A stretch of 36,858 nt of DNA, from positions 1 through 36,858 of the forward strand of contig DASTYE010000187.1 of NCBI GenBank assembly GCA_035765135.1. The letters are read 5' to 3'. The first letter of the stretch is position 1, and each line of letters starts with the position of its first letter. The notes beneath the pieces were generated by a model. It searched no databases, was not told the origin of the DNA, and worked only from the letters and a program-made list of their open reading frames with translations. Shown in pieces: positions 25,254 through 33,078 of this stretch. Position numbers and translations under genes: made by a program. This DNA comes from JAICNG01 sp035765135 (GTDB taxonomy: Bacteria; Gemmatimonadota; Gemmatimonadetes; Gemmatimonadales; Gemmatimonadaceae).

Positions 25254-25922
25254 GTGGCCGCTATCACCCTCCCACTCTTTCCGCTGCCGCTGGTTCTCTT
25301 TCCAGGGGTCACGATGCCGCTGCACATCTTCGAGCCGCGTTATCGCCGCATGCTCGTGGATTGTCTCGAGCGCGACCGGCGGTTCGGCATCGTGTTCCTG
25401 CAGGAAGGGACGGCGGAAGAGACACTCGCGGCCGGTGGCGACATCGGATGCGTCGCCCACATCGAATCGCGCGACGAGCTTCCCGACGGGCGGTCGAACA
25501 TCGTCGTCGTCGGTCGCGAGCGCTTCATCCTGCGGGCGCTCGTCACCTCGCCGCTGCCGTATCGCGTCGGGATGGTCGTGCCGTACGAGGACACACCCGA
25601 GCCCGCCGCGCTCCTCGAGCCACTCGCCACGCGTGTGCGCGATCGCTTCGAGCGCATCGCGCGAGCGGCGCGCACGATCTCCGACGAGGAGGAGCCGCTT
25701 CCCGAGCTACCGAAGGATCCAGCGCTCCTGGCGTTTCGCGTGGCCTCGTTCATCGACCTGGACGTCGCCGAGCGGCGGTCGCTGCTGGCGTCGACTTCAC
25801 CTGGCGAGCGGCTGCGCAGCATCGACACGGTGCTCAGCGCGGCCGTGGACGGGATGGAGCAGCGCGCCATAACGCACGTGCACGCAAAAACGAACGGTCG
25901 TGGCGGCGCCGCGCACGTCTAG
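25254..25922 (+). CDS. LON substrate-binding domain protein
   Basis: The 222-residue protein consists of the N-terminal domain of Lon proteases (LPLFPLPLVLFPGVTMPLHI at the N-terminus, FEPRYRRML, FGIVFLQEG) with no AAA+ or protease domain. Such stand-alone proteins are common; their role is not settled and they may bind unfolded substrates. The GTG start lies behind a leaderless-type promoter. The 3' end overlaps glcD by 23 bases, so it heads a transcript that runs through glcDEF. Confidence 0.9.
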   Translation: MAAITLPLFPLPLVLFPGVTMPLHIFEPRYRRMLVDCLERDRRFGIVFLQEGTAEETLAAGGDIGCVAHIESRDELPDGRSNIVVVGRERFILRALVTSPLPYRVGMVVPYEDTPEPAALLEPLATRVRDRFERIARAARTISDEEEPLPELPKDPALLAFRVASFIDLDVAERRSLLASTSPGERLRSIDTVLSAAVDGMEQRAITHVHAKTNGRGGAAHV

Positions 25923-27384
25923 CTCCCCGACGGAAGCGCTGTCACCGCAGCTCGAGCGTGCGGCAACCCGGCTCGCGTCCATCGTGGGGCCCCGCGGCGT
26001 GCTCTCGCGGCCGAGCGAGCTCGTCACCTACAGCTCCGACGGACTTCCGTTCTACCGCAAGCGGCCTGCGTTGGCGGTCTTCCCGGAGACGCGTGATCAG
26101 CTGATCGCCGTGGTGCGGGCGCTGGCCGAAGAGAAGATCCCATTCGTCCCGAGGGGCGCAGGCACCGGTCTCTCCGGGGGCGCGCTCGCCGAGAACGACG
26201 CGGTCATCATCGGGCTCAACCGGCTCCGGCGAATCATCTCCATCGATCCCGAGAACCGGCTCGCGGTCGTCGAGCCCGGCGCTGTAAACGCGACGCTCTC
26301 ACGCATCGCGAGTGTCCACGGCCTGCATTACGCGCCCGACCCATCGAGTCAGACGGCGTGCACGATCGGCGGAAACGTCGCCGAAAACGCGGGCGGGCCG
26401 CACTGCCTGAAGTACGGGGTCACGCTGAACCACGTCGTCGCGCTCACCATCATCCTCCCCGACGGCGAGCTCGTCTCGTTAGGGTCCGCCGAGGGAGAGC
26501 GCGAAGGATACGATCTCCTCGGCGCGTTCATAGGCTCGGAGGGCTGCTTCGGCGTCGCGGCTGACGTGACGGTGCGTTTGGTGAAGAACCCCGAGTCGGT
26601 TCGAACTCTGCTCGCCGACTACACGGCGATCGTCGACGCCGCCCGTGCGGTGTCGGCCATCATCGCATCCGGAGTGGTTCCGGCGGCGATGGAGATGATG
26701 GACGGCCCGACGATCCGGGCGGTCGAGGCGTCGATCTACGCCGCTGGGTACCCGGTGGATGCGGACGCCGTGCTGCTGGTCGAGCTCGATGGGCTCGCGG
26801 CGGGGCTGGAAGAAGACGTCGCGCTCGTCGAGCGCCTGTGTCGTGGGGCGGGCGCACGATCGGTTCGCGTCGCGCGCGATGAGGCGGAGCGAGCGCGACT
26901 GTGGCAGGGACGAAAGAAGGCGTTCGGCGCGATGGGACGTATCTCCCCCGACCTGGTCGTGCAGGACGCCGTCGTTCCCCGTACGCGCCTTCCCGACGTA
27001 CTCGCCGAGATCCACCGCATCGCGCAGTCGACGGGCGTGCTCGTGTGCAACGTCTTTCACGCCGGCGACGGGAACCTGCACCCGAACATCGCCTACGATG
27101 CGCGGGATGCCGAGGCGACCGCCCGCGTTCATCACGCCATGCGCGCGATCATGCGAACGTGCATAGAGGCCGGCGGGACGATTACCGGCGAGCACGGCGT
27201 CGGCCTCGACAAGCTCGACTACATGCCTCTCGTCTTCACCGAGGACACGCTCGACGCCATGTGCCGGCTGCGCGACGTGTTCGATCCTGACCGGCGGGCC
27301 AATCCGGGCAAGGTGGTCCCCGTTCGGTCGTGCCGTGAATGGCGGATGGCGCCGGCAACCCACCGTCCGCGGCCGCCGGCATGA
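25900..27384 (+). CDS. glcD: glycolate oxidase subunit GlcD, FAD-linked
   Basis: The 494-residue flavoprotein has the PCMH-type FAD domain (PRGAGTGLSGGALAEN, TIGGNVAENAGGPH) and the C-terminal FAD-oxidase domain with FHAGDGNLHPNI and GEHGVGLDK. It is the catalytic subunit of the membrane-linked glycolate dehydrogenase, which oxidises glycolate to glyoxylate and passes electrons to GlcF. Gene order D-E-F with four-base overlaps supports this over a D-lactate dehydrogenase. The GTG start at 25900 overlaps the LON gene. The stop overlaps the glcE ATG (ATGA). Confidence 0.92.
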   Translation: MAAPRTSSSPTEALSPQLERAATRLASIVGPRGVLSRPSELVTYSSDGLPFYRKRPALAVFPETRDQLIAVVRALAEEKIPFVPRGAGTGLSGGALAENDAVIIGLNRLRRIISIDPENRLAVVEPGAVNATLSRIASVHGLHYAPDPSSQTACTIGGNVAENAGGPHCLKYGVTLNHVVALTIILPDGELVSLGSAEGEREGYDLLGAFIGSEGCFGVAADVTVRLVKNPESVRTLLADYTAIVDAARAVSAIIASGVVPAAMEMMDGPTIRAVEASIYAAGYPVDADAVLLVELDGLAAGLEEDVALVERLCRGAGARSVRVARDEAERARLWQGRKKAFGAMGRISPDLVVQDAVVPRTRLPDVLAEIHRIAQSTGVLVCNVFHAGDGNLHPNIAYDARDAEATARVHHAMRAIMRTCIEAGGTITGEHGVGLDKLDYMPLVFTEDTLDAMCRLRDVFDPDRRANPGKVVPVRSCREWRMAPATHRPRPPA

Positions 27385-28502
27385 CTTCGAACGACGTGCG
27401 CGAGGCCGTCCTGGAGGCCAGTACCGCCGGTTCGAGCCTCAGAATCGCCGGTAATGGCACCTGGCTCGACGCTGGCCGGCCGGTCAGCGGAGGGAGACCG
27501 TTGCCCCTCTCCGGGCTCACCGGGATCGTCAACTATGAGCCGGGTGACTTCACGCTGACCGCTCGCGCCGGTACAACGCTCGACGAGCTCGCGGCCGCGA
27601 CGCTTCCGCACCGGCAGTTCGTCAGCCTCGACCCCTTTGGCGATGGGAGCGGAACGCTGGGCGCCACTGTCGCGACAGCAGCGAGCGGACCCCTGGCGCA
27701 CGCATTTGGGTCCCCACGCGACAACGTCATCGGCCTCGAAGTAATAACCGGCGACGGCTCCGTGGTCCGGTGTGGCGGACGCGTCGTCAAGAACGTCGCT
27801 GGGTTCGACCTGACGCGCCTCTTCACCGGCTCATGGGGGACGTTGGGCGTCATCACCGAGGTAAGCGTGCGCCTGCGTGCGCTCCCCGCTGAGGACGAGA
27901 CGTGCTTCGTAACCGTTGATGATCGTTATGAACGGTTGTCAGCGCTCTTCAGCGCGCTCCGCGAGGCGTCCATCGCTCCCTTCTCCATGGAAATTGTCTC
28001 TGCCACACTCGCGCGCCATCTCGCGCTGCCCGAGGCCGCCGCGCTCCTGGTCAGGCTCGCCGGAAACGCCACCTCCCTCGGCGCTCAACGCGCCGTTCTC
28101 TCCGGACTGGGTGATGTGCGGCAGGCCCCGCCAGCGGTGTGGAGCGCGCTCCGCGCCGCCGAGCCTCGGGAGGCCATCGTCGCCCGCCTCTCGTCGCTCC
28201 CATCGCGAGTCGCGGCCGTGTGGACCAGTGCCCGCGAGGCGACGGCCGGAGTCGCCCAGGCGATGCTCACGGCGTCGCCAAGCCGGGGGATCGTGCGCTG
28301 CATTCTGCCCGCCGACGCCCGGGACGCCGCGCGCCGAATCGCGCGAATCGAGGCGTCCGTCATTTTCGAGCGCCTGCCGAACGATTTGTGGGCCGAGCTC
28401 GCCCCATCGCCGGTCAGCGATCGCCTGTCGCGCACCCTGAAGCAGCGGTTCGACCCGTCGAACGTGCTCAATCCCGGAGTGCTGGGAGAGACCGCGTCAT
28501 GA
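27381..28502 (+). CDS. glcE: glycolate oxidase subunit GlcE, FAD-binding
   Basis: The 373-residue protein has an FAD-binding domain related to GlcD but shorter (RIAGNGTWLDAGRPV, LGATVATAASGPLAHAFG, VVKNVAGFDLTRLFTGSWG) and ends in FDPSNVLNPG. It is the second flavoprotein of the GlcDEF complex. The ATG at 27381 overlaps the glcD stop by four bases; a further in-frame ATG at 27339 lies within glcD. The stop overlaps the glcF ATG in the same way, which points to fixed subunit stoichiometry. Confidence 0.92.
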   Translation: MTSNDVREAVLEASTAGSSLRIAGNGTWLDAGRPVSGGRPLPLSGLTGIVNYEPGDFTLTARAGTTLDELAAATLPHRQFVSLDPFGDGSGTLGATVATAASGPLAHAFGSPRDNVIGLEVITGDGSVVRCGGRVVKNVAGFDLTRLFTGSWGTLGVITEVSVRLRALPAEDETCFVTVDDRYERLSALFSALREASIAPFSMEIVSATLARHLALPEAAALLVRLAGNATSLGAQRAVLSGLGDVRQAPPAVWSALRAAEPREAIVARLSSLPSRVAAVWTSAREATAGVAQAMLTASPSRGIVRCILPADARDAARRIARIEASVIFERLPNDLWAELAPSPVSDRLSRTLKQRFDPSNVLNPGVLGETAS

Positions 28503-29785
28503 CATCGGCCGTGGGACCGACCTGTGCCCTTCCCGACACGCCGCTCGCGAAAGCGGTTCCGGGGATTATGACGTGTGTCCACTGCGGGTTCTGTCTGCAG
28601 GCGTGCCCAACGTATCTCGCGCTCGGCGACGAGAACGACTCGCCGCGCGGACGCATCCTGCTCATGCGGTCGCTCGTCGAGGGCACGCTCGGCGTCGACG
28701 ATCCCAGCGTGCACACCCATATCGATCAGTGCCTCGGCTGCCGCGCGTGCGAGACGGTCTGTCCTTCCGGCGTGCCCTATGGTCACATGCTCGAGGCGAC
28801 ACGCGCCACGCTGTCGCAGGAGCGACCGCTGCCGCCAGTGGCTCGGCTCATCCTGAGCGTCTTCGCGCGTCCGCGACTGCTCGCCGTCTCACTGTTCGGC
28901 GCGCGCCTGCTGCGCGCGACCCGGCTCCCGCATCTGCTCGCGCGCCTGCCGGGACGCATCGGCGCGTCGATGGCGATGCTCGCGTCGACCACTACCCACA
29001 TGCAGGTTCGGCCATACACACTGCGGGGCACCGGGACGCGGGGACGAACCGCGATTCTCGAAGGCTGCGTCATGCGGGGGCTGTACGCCGGCACGAACGA
29101 CGCGACGGCGCGTACGCTCCGAGCGAACGACTACGACATGGTCGACGTCGGAGGCCAGCGATGTTGCGGCGCGCTGCACGCGCATGCCGGCGACCTCGAG
29201 GGCGCGCGGCGACTCGCGCGAGCGAACGTGGAGGCGTTCGAGCGCTCGGGCGCGGAATTCATCGCCGTGAACGCCGCCGGATGCGGCGCGATGATGAAGG
29301 AGTATGCTCACCTGCTCGCCGACGACGCCGAGTGGGCCGACCGTGCCGCGGCGCTGAGCGCGAAAGTACGGGACGCGACCGAGCTGCTGGCGATGGCGGG
29401 CCCTGCGCGTGGCGCGCCGCTACCGCTCTCGGTGACGTATGACGCTCCATGCCACCTGCTGCACGCGCAGCGACTCGTGCGGCCGCCGTTGGCGGTGCTG
29501 GCGGCGATTCCCGAGCTCGACATCGCTCCACTGACTGACGCCGACCAATGCTGCGGCGCCGCAGGGATCTACAACCTGCTTCAGCCGGAGATCTCCGCGC
29601 GTGTGCTCGAGCCGAAGCTCGAGAACATCGCGGCCACGAAGGCGGACTTCGTCGTAACCGGAAACCCGGGCTGCCAGATGCAGATCGGAGCCGGGATGCT
29701 TCAAATGCGCATCGGGCGAGGAACGGTGCACCCGATCGACCTGCTCGACGCGTCCTACTCCCGTCTGGAGCGCTCCCCTGGCTAG
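28499..29785 (+). CDS. glcF: glycolate oxidase iron-sulfur subunit GlcF
   Basis: The 428-residue protein has two 4Fe-4S motifs near the N-terminus (CVHCGFCLQACP and CLGCRACETVCP) and two CCG-type cysteine-rich domains (GGQRCCGALHAHAG; DQCCGAAGIYNL with GNPGCQMQIG). It carries electrons from the GlcD/E flavins to the quinone pool. The ATG at 28499 overlaps glcE by four bases. No malate synthase or glc regulator is adjacent, so glyoxylate must be used by genes elsewhere. Confidence 0.94.
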   Translation: MTSAVGPTCALPDTPLAKAVPGIMTCVHCGFCLQACPTYLALGDENDSPRGRILLMRSLVEGTLGVDDPSVHTHIDQCLGCRACETVCPSGVPYGHMLEATRATLSQERPLPPVARLILSVFARPRLLAVSLFGARLLRATRLPHLLARLPGRIGASMAMLASTTTHMQVRPYTLRGTGTRGRTAILEGCVMRGLYAGTNDATARTLRANDYDMVDVGGQRCCGALHAHAGDLEGARRLARANVEAFERSGAEFIAVNAAGCGAMMKEYAHLLADDAEWADRAAALSAKVRDATELLAMAGPARGAPLPLSVTYDAPCHLLHAQRLVRPPLAVLAAIPELDIAPLTDADQCCGAAGIYNLLQPEISARVLEPKLENIAATKADFVVTGNPGCQMQIGAGMLQMRIGRGTVHPIDLLDASYSRLERSPG

Positions 29786-29829
29786 TGCGGCTCGGATAGA
29801 TTGCTGTCATCATGGGCTGCGCTAGAGTC

Positions 29830-29989
29830 TGATGGGCCGCAGATGAACGCAGTTCACGCAGATGGTTCTTTGCTACTGGAGAGCTCCGAGCGAGATGAAG
29901 TTCCCAAAGACTTTTCTTAACCGCTACGCAAATCTGCGTTCGCACGCCGGAGCCAACCTGCGTCATCTGCGTGCATCTGCGGCCCATCA
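29830..29989. repeat. intergenic palindrome with 16-base perfect ends, word CGCAGATG
   Basis: TGATGGGCCGCAGATG (29830-29845) and CATCTGCGGCCCATCA (29974-29989) are exact reverse complements. Inward, AACGCAGTTCACGCAGATGG pairs imperfectly with CCAACCTGCGTCATCTGCGT. The centre (29866-29950) has another partial repeat (GCAAATCTGCGTTCGC). It fills the 222-base gap between glcF and ygfZ. The same word opens another element at the right end of the window. Confidence 0.88.
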
Positions 29990-30007
29990 AGTCCGGCAAG
30001 ACCCCCG

Positions 30008-31078
30008 ATGACCACACCTGTCTCGGGCGGCGCGGCGACGGCTGAAATTGGCGGGCGGACCGTCGTGCTGCACTACGGTGACGCGAACGAGGAGTACGCG
30101 GCACTGCGCGCCGGCGCGATGCTCATCGACCGGAGCGCGCGCGGGCGGATGCGCATTCACGGGCCCAAGGCGAGCGAGCTCGTCACGGGATTGGTGACGA
30201 ATGACATCACCGCGCTCACGCCGGGGCAGGGGTGCTACGCCGCCGCGCTCACGCCGAAGGGAAAGATCGTCGCCGATCTGCGCATCTTCGCGTTGCGCGA
30301 CGCGCTGCTCATCGACTGGCCGCCACGCGCTCGCGATGGCTGGCTCGCGATGGTGCGCAAGTACATCAACCCGCGAGTTGCGCGCTACGACGATGAGTCC
30401 GCGTCGACGCGGCAGGTCGGGATCTTCGGGCCGCGCGCGCGAACGGCACTCGCCGCTGCCACCGGCGTCGATGCGGCGGCGCTCGGCGCGCTCGCGCGCT
30501 ATTCGCACGTTGCGCTCGACCTTCCCGCGGGCGCGATCATCGCGCGCGTTCCGGAGCTCGAGATCGAGGGGTACGAGGTTTTCGTTCCGGAGTCGGCGTT
30601 CGAGCCGTTGTGGGAGCGCCTCGCAAGTGAAGGCGCGACACCAGCCGGGCTCGCCGCGTGGGAGATCGCACGCATCGAGGCAGGCCGTCCCGAGTGGGGG
30701 ATGGACATCGACGACTCCACCCTTCCGCAGGAAGCCAACTTCGACGAGCTGCACGCCATCTCGTACACGAAGGGATGCTACGTTGGGCAGGAGACCGTCG
30801 CGCGAGTGCATTTCCGCGGACACGTCAACCGGCTGCTGCGCGGCCTGGTACTTCCCGAGGGCGCCATCCAGGCTGGGGCGACGGTCGTCGATGCGCAGGG
30901 CAAGCCCGTTGGCGATGTGCGCAGCATCGCGATGTCACCACGGCTTGGCCAGATCGCGCTGGCGATGATTCGCAGAGAGATCGAGCCGGGTACCGCCGTT
31001 CAGATCGTGGGCGGCGATGCCGCCGAGCGAACCACCACGCCCGCGCAGGTCGTTCGTCTCCCCTTCCCGAGCACGTGA
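30008..31078 (+). CDS. ygfZ: YgfZ/GcvT-like folate-binding protein
   Basis: The 356-residue protein has the GcvT fold and the family signature KGCYVGQE at about residues 255-262, with the conserved Cys. YgfZ-type proteins use tetrahydrofolate and help assemble or repair certain iron-sulfur enzymes, such as MiaB. The N-terminal LIDRSARGRMRIHGPKASEL and GLVTNDI segments fit. Location after the iron-sulfur protein GlcF is suggestive only. The stop overlaps the GTG of the epimerase gene (GTGA). The start at 30008 directly follows the palindrome and has no clear ribosome site. Confidence 0.9.
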   Translation: MTTPVSGGAATAEIGGRTVVLHYGDANEEYAALRAGAMLIDRSARGRMRIHGPKASELVTGLVTNDITALTPGQGCYAAALTPKGKIVADLRIFALRDALLIDWPPRARDGWLAMVRKYINPRVARYDDESASTRQVGIFGPRARTALAAATGVDAAALGALARYSHVALDLPAGAIIARVPELEIEGYEVFVPESAFEPLWERLASEGATPAGLAAWEIARIEAGRPEWGMDIDDSTLPQEANFDELHAISYTKGCYVGQETVARVHFRGHVNRLLRGLVLPEGAIQAGATVVDAQGKPVGDVRSIAMSPRLGQIALAMIRREIEPGTAVQIVGGDAAERTTTPAQVVRLPFPST

Positions 31079-32079
31079 GGCGGGCGCTCGTCACCGGCGC
31101 CACGGGGCTGGTCGGGTCGCACATCGTCGAGCGACTGCACGCCGATGGGTGGGAGGTGCGCGCGCTGGTACGCGACCGCGACCGCGCGAGCTGGCTCGGC
31201 CCGTTAGGCGCCGAGCCCGTTGCCGGTGACGTGCTCGACGCGAGCGGGTTCGCCCGGGCGGCAGCGTCGTGCGATGCCATCTTCCATTGTGCGGCCGCCA
31301 TTCTCCCCGAACGCGCGGAATGGGAGGCCTACCGCGCGACAAACGTCGACGGAACGCGCAACGCGATCGCGGCGGCCCGCGCCTCGGGGGCGCGATTGCT
31401 GCAGCTCTCGAGCGTCTCGGTATACGGTGGCGCATCGCGCTATCGCGACACGCCGACCGACGAAAGCGTCGAGCTGCCTCCGCTTCCCGAGACGGCGTAC
31501 TACGCGCGCTCGAAGCGCGAATCGGAGGCGCTGGTGCTCGAGGCGCATCGCCGCGGTGAGATCTGGGGGTGTGCCGTACGACCCGACGTCATCTACGGCA
31601 GGCGCGACCGCCAGTTCGTGCCGCGGATCGGCAAGGTGATCGCGCGCGGCTTCTTCCCGCTTCTCGATGGAGGCCGCTCGACCCTCGCCATCGTTCACGC
31701 CGCCAATGTCGCGGATGGCGCTGTGCGCGCGGTGCTGACCGACGCCGCCGGTGGACGGGCATACAACCTGGCCAACGATTACGATGTCACCGTTCGAGAT
31801 TTCGTTCGTCTGGCGGCGCAGGGGTTGCGGCGACGCGTGAGGTTGGTTCCCGTCCCAATGGTTCTGGCGAAGGTCGTGTTCAAGCTGGTGACGATGATCA
31901 TTGGAGTCGCGCGCCGCGGTGCGGCGCTTTCGCAGGCCGGCGGTGCGGTGGCGTTCGTCTCGCGCGACAATCCCTTCTCCTCCGAGCGGGCACGGCGGGA
32001 GCTCGGATGGTCGCCTCCCGTGCGCCCCGAAGTGGGCATCCCCGAAGCGTTTCGATGGTGGGCGGATCACCCGCAATGA
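31075..32079 (+). CDS. NAD-dependent epimerase/dehydratase (extended SDR)
   Basis: The 334-residue enzyme has the NAD-binding GATGLVGSHIVERL at the N-terminus, a catalytic Ser in LSSVSVYG and a YxxxK pair in YYARSK. The C-terminal half has a hydrophobic stretch (VLAKVVFKLVTMIIGV), seen in the 3-beta-hydroxysteroid dehydrogenase-like and HpnA-like groups, which act on isoprenoid or sugar substrates at the membrane. The exact substrate cannot be read. The GTG start overlaps ygfZ and the stop overlaps the DUF1802 gene (ATGA). Confidence 0.88.
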   Translation: MRRALVTGATGLVGSHIVERLHADGWEVRALVRDRDRASWLGPLGAEPVAGDVLDASGFARAAASCDAIFHCAAAILPERAEWEAYRATNVDGTRNAIAAARASGARLLQLSSVSVYGGASRYRDTPTDESVELPPLPETAYYARSKRESEALVLEAHRRGEIWGCAVRPDVIYGRRDRQFVPRIGKVIARGFFPLLDGGRSTLAIVHAANVADGAVRAVLTDAAGGRAYNLANDYDVTVRDFVRLAAQGLRRRVRLVPVPMVLAKVVFKLVTMIIGVARRGAALSQAGGAVAFVSRDNPFSSERARRELGWSPPVRPEVGIPEAFRWWADHPQ

Positions 32080-32699
32080 CCACTACGACGACGCTCGAGC
32101 GGACGGCGCTCAAGGAATGGGCGGTGCTGTGCGACGCGATGGCACGCGGCGACATCCTCGCGATGGTGCGCAAGGGGGGCATTCGGGAGCAGCGCGCCGG
32201 TTTCACCGTCCGTCACGATCGGTTCGTTCTGTACCCGACCTACTTCCACGAGCGGGAGAGCGAGCTGGCCCCGCGCTTCCGACGCACGCTGGAGCGATCG
32301 CGCGTGGACCAGCCCCCTGCCGGGGTCATCAGAGTCTCACTGATGGCCGACGTGGCAGCGGTCTGGCACGTCCGCGAGCTCGAGCCGCTTCGGGCGATCG
32401 AGCTCGAGCACGGGCTTGCCTGGGACGCGGTGGAGTCGCGCTTCAACTATCGCGGCGTTGCCGGCGTGCAAGTCGTCGCCGTGAGGATCTCACGACTCCC
32501 GGCGGTGGTCGATGTCCCCGAGGCGCGTCGCTATCAGGGTTGCGTGTCGTGGGTGGAGCTGGACGCTGACATCGATGTCCGCGGCGCGGCGGCGATCCTC
32601 GGCGATGCGAATTTCGAGGCGCGCATGGCGCGAATGCACGACGCACTCGGCGAGGCCACGGCGGGAGAGGGTATGATGCACGGAGGGCGCGACCCGTGA
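32076..32699 (+). CDS. DUF1802 family protein
   Basis: The 207-residue soluble protein begins LKEWAVLCDAMARGDILAMVRKGGI, the hallmark of DUF1802, a family of unknown function. Further features are a conserved FVLYPTYFHE and a C-terminal half rich in beta strands. The ATG overlaps the epimerase stop by four bases. It is the last gene of the ygfZ-epimerase-DUF1802 set, and its stop codon lies in the loop of a terminator hairpin. Confidence 0.85.
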   Translation: MTTTTTLERTALKEWAVLCDAMARGDILAMVRKGGIREQRAGFTVRHDRFVLYPTYFHERESELAPRFRRTLERSRVDQPPAGVIRVSLMADVAAVWHVRELEPLRAIELEHGLAWDAVESRFNYRGVAGVQVVAVRISRLPAVVDVPEARRYQGCVSWVELDADIDVRGAAAILGDANFEARMARMHDALGEATAGEGMMHGGRDP

Positions 32700-32710
32700 G
32701 TCGCGCCCTC
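32683..32710. terminator. bidirectional terminator hairpin over the DUF1802 stop
   Basis: GAGGGCGCGAC (32683-32693) and GTCGCGCCCTC (32700-32710) form a perfect 11-pair stem. The six-base loop contains the TGA of the DUF1802 gene. It stands in the 31-base gap between convergent genes and can serve both. The stem codes for the last three residues of the protein. Confidence 0.7.
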
Positions 32711-32730
32711 GTCGTCCGAACCGTCCGCGA

Positions 32731-32907
32731 TCAGGGCCGGCGGGTCGTATCCCGCATGGTGGTGTCGCGCATCATCGTGTCGCGCATCATCGTGTCGGCG
32801 GGAGCAGGAGCCGGAGCGACCTGGGTGGTCGTATCGGCGTCATCCGCCTCGTTCGCCTTGCAGGCGGTTATGACAAGCACAGCGGCAACGAGGGCCAGGC
32901 GCTTCAT
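32731..32907 (-). CDS. small lipoprotein with MRDT repeats, 58 aa
   Basis: The protein begins MKRLALVAAVLVITAC, a lipoprotein signal with lipid-modified Cys16, followed by an acidic segment (KANEADDADTTTQ), a Pro/Ala stretch and a C-terminal repeat in which DTMMR, DTMMR, DTTMR and DTTRR follow one another. AAGGAG stands seven bases before the ATG, and a near-consensus promoter lies upstream. The gene is below usual length cut-offs and would be missed by many annotators. Processed, the mature peptide has only 43 residues. It resembles small Met-rich or Thr-rich lipoproteins, but I recognise no family; metal or oxidant binding through Met is speculation. Confidence 0.85.
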   Translation of the reverse strand: MKRLALVAAVLVITACKANEADDADTTTQVAPAPAPADTMMRDTMMRDTTMRDTTRRP

Positions 32908-32914
32908 TTACGTT

Positions 32915-32920
32915 CTCCTT
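32915..32920 (-). promoter_or_regulatory. Shine-Dalgarno site AAGGAG of the small lipoprotein
   Basis: AAGGAG on the minus strand stands seven bases before the ATG at 32907. Together with the lipobox it shows that this short frame is a real gene. Confidence 0.75.
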
Positions 32921-32987
32921 GTGGGGGGCCTGAGGGCGTCGTGTTCGTCCGGTCCGCGCATCGCAATGCTCGGAGCGAGCGGCAAGT

Positions 32988-33015
32988 ATTTTACGATGCC
33001 CGGGCGTAGTGTCAA
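32988..33015 (-). promoter_or_regulatory. near-consensus promoter of the small lipoprotein
   Basis: On the minus strand, TTGACA (33015-33010), a 16-base spacer and TAAAAT (32993-32988) form the best promoter in the window. The mRNA would start near 32981, giving a leader of about 73 bases. This suggests strong expression. Confidence 0.7.
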
Positions 33016-33066
33016 GACCGTCGGTCTGCGCCGAAGCGTAAGAAAGGCAAGCATTTCGGAGAGAAC

Positions 33067-33072
33067 AGGAGG
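33067..33072 (+). promoter_or_regulatory. Shine-Dalgarno site AGGAGG of the MurE-like gene
   Basis: AGGAGG stands six bases before the GTG at 33079 and fixes that start. This is one of the few genes in the window with a full ribosome site. Confidence 0.75.
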
Positions 33073-33078
33073 TCTGCG

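Noticed and set aside
28139..28498. N-terminal extension of glcF by 120 codons
   Set aside because: The extension runs through glcE in another frame; the ATG at 28499 gives the usual GlcF length and a four-base overlap.
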